Assembly (NCBI GenBank): GCA_018302185.1
Contig: JAGVZX010000102.1
Coordinates: forward strand, 1-6,656
Length of the DNA stretch: 6,656 bases
Reading direction: 5' to 3'
From: Candidatus Woesearchaeota archaeon
GTDB lineage: Archaea > Nanobdellota > Nanobdellia > Woesearchaeales > UBA10200
Both the position numbers and the translations under genes were made by a program. Below, in pieces: positions 1-5,300 of the stretch; position 1 is the first letter of the stretch, and each line of letters begins with the position of its first letter. Under the pieces are notes generated by a model. It had not been told where the DNA came from, made no database searches, and was given only the letters and a program-made list of their open reading frames with translations.

Positions 1-142
1 AAGCGCAAGCAGCTTAAAGAGAGCATTAGAAGTTGGCTTAGTTGTTCTAGTCGTGCTATTGGTTGTTTTAGGCCTAGTTGTAGGCTTTAACAAGCTAAAA
101 GGCGACGATGAAGAGCCTAAAGAAGGACAGACTTATTACTAA
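1..142 (+). CDS. C-terminal fragment of a small single-span membrane protein (5' end outside window)
   Basis: Reading from base 2 gives 46 residues before the TAA at 140-142. They consist of a short polar start (SASSLKRALE), an unbroken hydrophobic stretch of about 18 residues rich in Val and Leu (GLVVLVVLLVVLGLVVGF), and a charged tail (NKLKGDDEEPKEGQTYY). The hydrophobic stretch is long enough to cross the membrane once, with the acidic tail on the far side or ending a larger membrane protein. The Lys-Arg-Ala-Leu-Glu run before the hydrophobic segment faintly recalls an archaeal class III (type IV pilin-like) signal, but without the N-terminus this cannot be decided. Function is unknown. 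The reading frame is supported by the clean hydrophobic pattern, by the T-rich terminator directly after the stop, and by codon use like that of the other genes. Confidence 0.7.
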   Translation, partial: SASSLKRALEVGLVVLVVLLVVLGLVVGFNKLKGDDEEPKEGQTYY

Positions 143-143
143 G

Positions 144-168
144 TTTGTTTTTTTATTTTCTTTTTTTT
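144..168 (+). terminator. T-rich archaeal transcription terminator
   Basis: Starting two bases after the stop codon at 142, nearly every base is T across 25 positions, with runs of seven and eight T. Archaeal RNA polymerase terminates on T-runs in the non-template strand without needing a hairpin, and none is seen here. It would end the transcript of the upstream membrane-protein gene. Confidence 0.65.
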
Positions 169-211
169 AATTAAATTTCTTATTTTATGTTCTAGATAAC
201 TTTTTTGAGGT
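167..211 (+). promoter_or_regulatory. Putative promoter (TATA-like 167-176) and ribosome binding site (207-211) for the 291-aa gene
   Basis: TTAATTAAAT at 167-176 is a plausible TATA element. It overlaps the end of the upstream T-run, and a start about 27 nt downstream would fall near 198, giving a leader of about 20 nt. GAGGT at 207-211 matches the archaeal Shine-Dalgarno consensus and sits 6 nt before the ATG at 218. The ribosome binding site is convincing; the TATA call is weak because the whole stretch is AT-rich. Confidence 0.45.
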
Positions 212-217
212 TACATC

Positions 218-1093
218 ATGGGAAGAATCTGTGATTTCTTTAGGAAAACATTAAAGCTGCCTATTACAGTATATTCATTAGATGATTTTATTGAAACTGT
301 AGAAAAAGAAGGCGGAACTAAAGTAACAGCTTTCCCTGACTTTAATAATAGCTATTTTGTAGATGATGGATCAGATAAGCCACAGATTGAAAGTATTGTT
401 CCAATTATTTATCGCTCAGTTTCTGTTGCCCGAAGAACCATTAAGTACAGGGAGACCTGTCGACTTATAATTGATCGTTATGACATGGTTAACTTTAGAA
501 GAGATGATTTTAAAGGAGGCCAAGATGTTGCTAATAAATTCCTTCAAGTCATAATAACAGCTCTTGACAGGTTACACAGGATAAAAAAACGATTGCCAAA
601 AATAGATACCGATTTGGCAAGAGATTATGGTAACTGGTACAATAATATAGGCATTATATCTCTTCAAAGAGAAGCTATAAGAAGAAAAGTAGATCCGCTT
701 CCATTACAAATTAGCATCCCTTATGTTGAAAAATGTGTTAATTATCTAGTTAAGAACCATTTTCCAGAATTGAAAGAACGTTATTTTTATTTTAGATTTG
801 GTATGCCATATTCTCAATCTGATGCATCTTCACAAAGTCCAGCAACATTTATGAATTTAGCGATGAAAAGGCATTACGGAATAGAGCTGCGTGGTGATCT
901 AGAATATGCTGAACAGGATGTTGTCAAAGGTGTTTTAGCACAGCAGCTGAGTGGTATCCTGCTTTCTGAAACACCGAGTAAAGATGCTGCAAAGCAGATA
1001 GATGATATTGCTTCGGAAAGAGGATGTAAAAAGTACATAGACGCTGCAATATTATATGAGAGAAAGATATCGAAGAATGGCAAAAAAGATTAG
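218..1093 (+). CDS. Hypothetical soluble protein, 291 aa
   Basis: I do not recognise this protein. It starts at ATG 218 behind a well-spaced GAGGT and ends at TAG 1091-1093. It has no signal peptide or hydrophobic span, so it is probably cytoplasmic. It is rich in Lys and Arg, especially between residues 65 and 160 (for example RRTIKYRE and RIKKRLPK), and looks mostly alpha-helical, with an aromatic segment near 186-196 (RYFYFRFGMPY) and a helical C-terminal third. Its four Cys (5, 82, 173, 270) are scattered and suggest no metal site, and there is no P-loop, helicase or protease motif I can name. The basic surface would fit nucleic-acid binding, but that is only a guess. It is a single gene: a terminator lies upstream and the next gene begins 79 bp downstream with its own promoter. 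Length, ribosome site and codon use make it a real gene; the function is open. Confidence 0.85.
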   Translation: MGRICDFFRKTLKLPITVYSLDDFIETVEKEGGTKVTAFPDFNNSYFVDDGSDKPQIESIVPIIYRSVSVARRTIKYRETCRLIIDRYDMVNFRRDDFKGGQDVANKFLQVIITALDRLHRIKKRLPKIDTDLARDYGNWYNNIGIISLQREAIRRKVDPLPLQISIPYVEKCVNYLVKNHFPELKERYFYFRFGMPYSQSDASSQSPATFMNLAMKRHYGIELRGDLEYAEQDVVKGVLAQQLSGILLSETPSKDAAKQIDDIASERGCKKYIDAAILYERKISKNGKKD

Positions 1094-1123
1094 AAATATT
1101 AAATGTGCGTATTTTCCAATACC

Positions 1124-1164
1124 TTTAAATATAAGTTTTCTCTTCTAGAGTAGTGAAAGGGGGA
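1124..1164 (+). promoter_or_regulatory. Promoter (TATA-like 1124-1131) and ribosome binding site (1159-1164) for the 1267-aa gene
   Basis: TTTAAATA at 1124-1131, preceded by the purine/C stretch AATACC, looks like an archaeal TATA box. A start about 25-27 nt downstream would fall near 1153, leaving a leader of about 20 nt. GGGGGA at 1159-1164 is a G-rich Shine-Dalgarno-like element 8 nt before the ATG at 1173. The element therefore lies inside the short leader, as expected. Confidence 0.6.
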
Positions 1165-1172
1165 TAATTTTA

Positions 1173-4100
1173 ATGAGTAGTAAAAATAGAGTAGTGTTTA
1201 GAAAACTGCTGATTTTTTCATTAGTTCTGTGTTTATTGTTTAGTTTTAGCTATGTAGTTTATGCAGATGAACAGGCAGATAATATTGACGGCACAGGTTA
1301 TGATACAACTGTTGATGTAGCACAAGAAGAACAGCCTATAGCTTTCTCCGCAGGCTTTCTGGTCGATAATTGGCAAAAACAGGCAGAGCCATGCGACACA
1401 ACAAATTATTTAGTTGAAGTTCAGAATCTTGCAGATTACGCTGATTCATACACCTTAAGCGCAGCTTCAGATAATAAATTATTTGAGCAGGAATGGGTAG
1501 CTGTCAGTGAGAGTGAATTTACTTTAGCTCCTGAAGAAAAGAGAGAATTAGCTGTCTTCATCACTCCTGCCTGCGAAGTATATGGAAAGCTAGATGTTAA
1601 CCTGAATTTTAAGTCTGCTGCAACAGAGTTAGAGGCAACTATCCTTCTGCAAACAAACATTGCAAGAAACTACACTTACAGCTTAGAAGCAGGAAAATAC
1701 GAAACAGAAAAGCAGACCATCAACAAAACATCTGAAGAAGTTTCTGTCTTTAAGCCATCAAACAAAAGATATAATATATGCAATAACAAAAAATCATTAG
1801 TTCCTATAAAAATAACAAATCTAGTCGAGACAGGCAACATATACAATCTTAATCTTGAAGCTAGCAAAGCAGCAAAAAAATTCGCAAAATTTGCTCATGC
1901 TGGAGTAGCATTATATGGCAATACAGAAGCGATTGTTGATCTGGAGCTTAAGCCAGAACTAAATGCAGTTGGCAATTATACATTGACATTAAAAGCATCA
2001 TCTGAAAGAGGAGAGCTAGAGCAGCAGGATAAGATAAGAATAACTGTAAGAGAATGTTTTGGCCTAAAGATTGACATAGCAAAAGAGAATGATAAGTTAT
2101 GCAACTATAATTCTAAAAGCTATCCGATAAAGATAACAAATGACGGCGAATTTACTGAAACAGTTGTTCTTGACTCAAAAGGAGATTGCGCAAGATTAAG
2201 CCAAAATAATATTACTATTGCGCCTAAGCAGAACGCAACAGCAAATTTATTGATTGACGATAGATGCAAATTAACAGGAAAACAAAATATTGAAGTCTCT
2301 GCGTCATTATCAAACAATTCTCAAGTTTCTTCATCTGATAAGATTGAACTAGAATTTGTTGATGTCGAAACATGCTACAAGACAGAGATTGAAGATGGAA
2401 AAAGGCAAATTACAAGCCAGGAAAATGGCTCAAAGACTGAAGTCAAGATACAGAACCTTGGCACAGAGACAGTTGACTACTCAATAACTCTAGATGTTAA
2501 GCCAAGACTCCTGCCTTGGCTGACAACCAGAAAGGACTTTGTAACTCCTGCTCCAAAAGAATTCAAACTTGCGCCTAATAAGACACAGATTCTTACACTA
2601 AATTTCGATCTGGACAATGTTGTGCCTGGAAGATATGATGTAAAAGTAAAAGCAACAGCAAACAATAAGGTTTTATTCTCAAGAAATATACTTACTGTAG
2701 TAAGTAAGGATAAGTTTGTTAATTTTGCCTGGTATTATAGATACTATTCACTAGCCGCATTAATCATATTATTGATCTTGATCTGGACATTGATAGCAAG
2801 CATCAAAGAATCTTTGAGAGTTTATTCTGAAGAAGAATTTGGAATTGTTGATGCAGGAAAAGAGATAACAATCAGAACAGATAAAGAGATGTCTCCTCAA
2901 GAGCTCAAGCTTGCTGCAAAACAGCAGCTTCTGGATGCAAATATAAGGATAGAGAAGCTTTCTAACAGAAAAGCAAGAGATGCTGCTGATTTGACCTATG
3001 AATGCTTTGAGATTGCTGCAGAGAATGTGATAGCCTATAACTTAAAATCTTCAGTTCTTAAGTTCAAAGTTTCAAAAACTTGGTTAGAAGAGAATGATCT
3101 GGCTCACAACGACATTGCATTAAAAGCTTTGTCTGAAGACAAGTGGCAGGAATTAGATGCAAAAAAGACAGGCTCAGATACAGAGAATGTCTATTATAAG
3201 GCAGAGCTGAAAGACTTCGGCTTGTTTGCAATTGCACCTAGTGCAGAATATTACAAAAGAAAAGCTGCAGATGAAAAGCAGAAAGAGTTTGAAGAAAGAA
3301 AAGCAAGAGAAGTAGAAGCGAAAAAAGCCAAAGAAGAAGAAAAAGAATCAGAAAAACAGCTTGAGATAAAAGCTGAAACTAAAGAAAAAGCAGAAAAAAC
3401 ACAGAAACAGGAGAAGGAAGAGCAAAAGAAAACAAAAATAAAAGATGAAAAAAAACCAAGCACCTTATTGGAAAAGTTCGCTAAATTTGCAGGAATATTG
3501 ATATTATTGCTTTTAGTTGTTCTCGGTGTCTTGAACGGATACATCTACTATCTAGCTGGCGGAATCATAGGCGCAGGCTTGATCATAGGAATACTGAAAG
3601 GCACTGAATACTACAGAAGCGATGAGTACAAGCAAAAGAGGAAATTCCTGAAAAAACAGAGATTAGAGGAAGAAAGAGAAGAAGCAAAAAAGAGAGCTGA
3701 AGAAGATAGAAAGGAAGCTCAGAGACAGGCAGAAGAAGAACGCAAAGCAAGAGATGAAGAAAAAATAGAAGCAGAAAGAGCAAGAAAAGAAGAGCAAGAA
3801 AAGAAGAGAGAGGAAGCAGAGCAAAGAAGGAAAGAGCTTGAGGAAGAGCGCAGGCAGAGAGAAGAAGAGAGACAGAGAATTCTTGAAGAAAAAAAGAAGC
3901 TGCAGGAAGAAGCCAGAGAGAAAAAAGAACAGGAAAGGATTGCAAGGGCACAGGTAAGAGCAGAATCAAGATTAAGCAAGAAGCAAAAGAAAAAAAAGAC
4001 AAGCTATGCAGGATACATAATTCTAGCTTTAATTTTGACGGTATTGTTGGTAGGAGTGATTTATTTCGCAGGCCCTAAGTTAAAAGACCAGCTGAAGTCA

Positions 4101-4976
4101 ACTCTTGAAAGCTTTAACAAGACAACAGATTTACAGCCAGAGATAAAGCTACTTAATGAAACTTCTATTATTAACATCACACCCCCTATTGTCAATATTA
4201 CCCAGCCTAAGCAACCTAAGCTTGAACAACCAAAGACAACAGAGCCTAATAAGACTGCAGAAATTACTAAAGTTTTATCAGATTCCCAGAAAGAAGAGCA
4301 GCAGAAGCTTGAGCAGGAGAAAAAGCTTGCAGAGATAAAGATTATCACTGAGCTAAGGACCAGACAAGAAGAGAATAGATTGGAAGAAGAGCGCAAGAAA
4401 CAAGAGCAAGAGAGATTAAAGCTGGCAGAAGAAGCAAAAAAAGCTGAAGCAGATAAAAAGTTAGAAGAAGAAAAGAAGATAGCAGCTGAACAGGAAAAGA
4501 AGAGACAAGAGCAGGAAAGCAAGCTGCAAGAAGAGATTGCCCAAAAGCAGCAGCAGGAATTCTTAAAGAAGACATTGGAAGAAAGCCTTGAAGGCGCTGT
4601 TATAAAAAAGGAGATTAGAGATGAAAAGCCTGCATTTATCGATATTAATTTTAAAGAATATGGTTCAAAAATAAAGGCATTAGCGATAAGATACCTTGAT
4701 TATATTGCATTTAGCGCAGGATTATTGTTGGTTATAATCGTTATAGTTAATTTATTTAAGGCACCTAAAGCAGGAAAAAAAGCAAAAACAGGAAACAAAT
4801 CAAGATCTGGCAATGAAGAGCAAGAAGCGCCTTTAGAAACTCAGGATTTTAATGAATATAATCCAGAGCCTGAGCAAAAAGCAGAGAAAGCTGCATCCAA
4901 AAAGAAAGGAAAGAAGAAAGGCTTTGGACAGAAATTAAGCAAAAAGATAGTTGATTTCTTTTTTGAAGAAGAGTAG
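1173..4976 (+). CDS. Large multi-pass membrane protein: secreted beta-sandwich repeats, PGF-pre-PGF-like domain and three coiled coils (1267 aa)
   Basis: No named family covers the whole protein. Order of parts: signal peptide 1-31 (hydrophobic 11-30, likely cut after VYA); ectodomain about 55-510 with four beta-sandwich-like repeats (NEW3/CARDB-like; PIKITN at 211-216 and 318-323), eight Cys and eight N-X-S/T sequons; membrane span 524-543; PGF-pre-PGF-like domain about 556-690 (KFKVSKTWLEEN, DKWQEL, YYKAELKDFGLFAIA); charged Lys/Glu coiled coil 695-762; two spans 773-808 with an NG turn at 788-789; coiled coil 815-942; span 944-966 after a KKKK cluster; loop 970-1030 with five sequons (N982, 995, 1001, 1008, 1026); coiled coil 1035-1140; span 1174-1195; basic tail. 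The positive-inside rule puts the repeats and third coiled coil outside, and the first two coiled coils inside. A role as envelope scaffold or tether is inference. The start is fixed by the G-rich ribosome site and signal peptide. Existence certain; domain calls moderate. Confidence 0.9.
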   Translation: MSSKNRVVFRKLLIFSLVLCLLFSFSYVVYADEQADNIDGTGYDTTVDVAQEEQPIAFSAGFLVDNWQKQAEPCDTTNYLVEVQNLADYADSYTLSAASDNKLFEQEWVAVSESEFTLAPEEKRELAVFITPACEVYGKLDVNLNFKSAATELEATILLQTNIARNYTYSLEAGKYETEKQTINKTSEEVSVFKPSNKRYNICNNKKSLVPIKITNLVETGNIYNLNLEASKAAKKFAKFAHAGVALYGNTEAIVDLELKPELNAVGNYTLTLKASSERGELEQQDKIRITVRECFGLKIDIAKENDKLCNYNSKSYPIKITNDGEFTETVVLDSKGDCARLSQNNITIAPKQNATANLLIDDRCKLTGKQNIEVSASLSNNSQVSSSDKIELEFVDVETCYKTEIEDGKRQITSQENGSKTEVKIQNLGTETVDYSITLDVKPRLLPWLTTRKDFVTPAPKEFKLAPNKTQILTLNFDLDNVVPGRYDVKVKATANNKVLFSRNILTVVSKDKFVNFAWYYRYYSLAALIILLILIWTLIASIKESLRVYSEEEFGIVDAGKEITIRTDKEMSPQELKLAAKQQLLDANIRIEKLSNRKARDAADLTYECFEIAAENVIAYNLKSSVLKFKVSKTWLEENDLAHNDIALKALSEDKWQELDAKKTGSDTENVYYKAELKDFGLFAIAPSAEYYKRKAADEKQKEFEERKAREVEAKKAKEEEKESEKQLEIKAETKEKAEKTQKQEKEEQKKTKIKDEKKPSTLLEKFAKFAGILILLLLVVLGVLNGYIYYLAGGIIGAGLIIGILKGTEYYRSDEYKQKRKFLKKQRLEEEREEAKKRAEEDRKEAQRQAEEERKARDEEKIEAERARKEEQEKKREEAEQRRKELEEERRQREEERQRILEEKKKLQEEAREKKEQERIARAQVRAESRLSKKQKKKKTSYAGYIILALILTVLLVGVIYFAGPKLKDQLKSTLESFNKTTDLQPEIKLLNETSIINITPPIVNITQPKQPKLEQPKTTEPNKTAEITKVLSDSQKEEQQKLEQEKKLAEIKIITELRTRQEENRLEEERKKQEQERLKLAEEAKKAEADKKLEEEKKIAAEQEKKRQEQESKLQEEIAQKQQQEFLKKTLEESLEGAVIKKEIRDEKPAFIDINFKEYGSKIKALAIRYLDYIAFSAGLLLVIIVIVNLFKAPKAGKKAKTGNKSRSGNEEQEAPLETQDFNEYNPEPEQKAEKAASKKKGKKKGFGQKLSKKIVDFFFEEE

Positions 4977-4990
4977 ATAGTATATACATA

Positions 4991-5016
4991 GCAGCTGCCG
5001 CCAATTTAGTTGGCAC
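4991..5016 (+). repeat. 26-bp direct repeat, copy 1
   Basis: It begins GCAGCTGCCG and ends TTTAGTTGGCAC, and is identical in all 26 positions to the stretch at 5171-5196, exactly 180 bp downstream. Similarity ends sharply: the base before differs, and after one mismatch only AAT is shared. This copy lacks the upstream GTGCCAACT arm that completes the hairpin at copy 2. Confidence 0.95.
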
Positions 5017-5118
5017 GAATTTAGAAAAACCATGCTAAGTTGCGACGGGCAATACTTATCAAGTTACACAACAACTGACACAGCACGCAATGCTTTTCCA
5101 GTTTCATATCTAGTCTCT

Positions 5119-5142
5119 AAGAGTAGAGGAGGAGCAACTCTT
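5119..5142 (+). other. Small hairpin with a GAGGAGG-containing loop
   Basis: AAGAGT at 5119-5124 and ACTCTT at 5137-5142 are perfect reverse complements around a 12-nt loop that includes GAGGAGGAG (5126-5134). The loop matches an ideal Shine-Dalgarno sequence, yet no ATG, GTG or TTG lies within the usual distance; the nearest is GTG at 5159. A 6-bp stem is short and could be chance. Confidence 0.35.
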
Positions 5143-5158
5143 CATATAATCAATACCA

Positions 5159-5196
5159 GTGCCAACTGCGGCAGCTGCCGCCAATTTAGTTGGCAC
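5159..5196 (+). other. Strong GC-rich hairpin containing repeat copy 2
   Basis: GTGCCAACT (5159-5167) and AGTTGGCAC (5188-5196) form a perfect 9-bp outer stem. Inside lies the self-complementary 14-mer GCGGCAGCTGCCGC (5168-5181), which can fold as a 5-bp stem with an AGCT loop, followed by a 6-nt one-sided bulge CAATTT. The element is far richer in GC than its surroundings. It could be part of a structured RNA, a protein-binding operator or a barrier element. The left arm can also pair with 5008-5016 in copy 1, and CAGTGCCAA (5158-5166) with TTGGCACTG at 5217-5225, so alternative folds are possible. Confidence 0.7.
5171..5196 (+). repeat. 26-bp direct repeat, copy 2
   Basis: This is the exact second copy of the element at 4991-5016. 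It forms the right arm and most of the inner palindrome of the hairpin at 5159-5196. The 180-bp period is a multiple of three, so both copies read alike in every frame (AAAANLVGT in one, CRQFSWH in another). That leaves a coding origin possible but not shown. Confidence 0.95.
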
Positions 5197-5261
5197 AAAT
5201 ATAAAGACTAAGAAAATTGGCACTGTTTATTTAGTAGGTAATGCACAGCAAATAACAAAAC

Positions 5262-5298
5262 TTAAAAACCCCTTTCTCAATATAGTTTATTGTGAGGT
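5262..5298 (+). promoter_or_regulatory. Putative reductase promoter (TATA-like 5262-5269) and GAGGT (5294-5298)
   Basis: TTAAAAAC at 5262-5269 is a modest TATA candidate; a start about 27 nt on would fall near 5292. GAGGT at 5294-5298 lies only 2 nt before ATG 5301, closer than usual, so the transcript may be leaderless or nearly so. TTTATTTA at 5225-5232 is an alternative TATA that would give a leader of about 45 nt. Confidence 0.4.
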
Positions 5299-5300
5299 AT

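Larger units (their letters stand above)
4977..5300. other. Intergenic region of 324 bp with structured repeats and no confident gene
   Basis: This gap lies between the membrane-protein stop codon and the reductase start. It holds two copies of a 26-bp repeat, a strong hairpin, a second small hairpin and the reductase promoter, each listed separately. There is no T-run terminator after the stop at 4976. One frame stays open from 4981 to 5208 (76 codons), with an ATG at 5032 that would give 59 residues (MLSCDGQYLS...HKYKD), but no ribosome site precedes it and the peptide looks like no family I know. A second frame is open from 5150 to 5305 and reads AAAANLVGTN through the repeat; the first repeat copy reads the same peptide before a stop. 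The minus strand has only short open stretches. The region may be a structured RNA, a regulatory leader or a decayed gene; the sequence alone does not decide. Confidence 0.6.

Noticed and set aside
3583..4002. Minus-strand open frames of 139 and 86 aa (3583-4002, 3719-3979), rich in Leu, Ser and Phe
   Set aside because: They mirror the GAA/AAA/GCA-rich coiled-coil codons, whose complements rarely make stops. No promoter or ribosome site is seen and the peptides are low-complexity.
4156..4338. + strand 60-aa ORF in another frame within the 1267-aa gene
   Set aside because: Low-complexity shadow of the sequon-rich loop and coiled coil, with no ribosome site.
4061..4575. Minus-strand open frames of 153 and 76 aa opposite the third coiled coil
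   Set aside because: Same cause: antisense of purine-rich codons, giving Ser/Leu/Cys-rich products without start signals.
4991..5196. CRISPR array
   Set aside because: Only two repeat copies with a 154-bp gap, far longer than a spacer, and no cas genes nearby.
4991..5196. Attachment sites or terminal repeats of a small mobile element
   Set aside because: The repeats are direct, nothing like an integrase or transposase lies between or beside them, and the enclosed 154 bp has no element structure.
5032..5211. 59-aa + strand ORF as a real gene
   Set aside because: No ribosome site ahead of the ATG, unusual composition, and it runs through a strong hairpin and repeat; kept only as a possible remnant in the findings.
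4977..5300. tRNA, SRP RNA, RNase P RNA or box C/D RNA in the gap
   Set aside because: No T-loop consensus, no SRP helix 8 or RNase P conserved elements, and no box C motif paired with box D could be found by eye.
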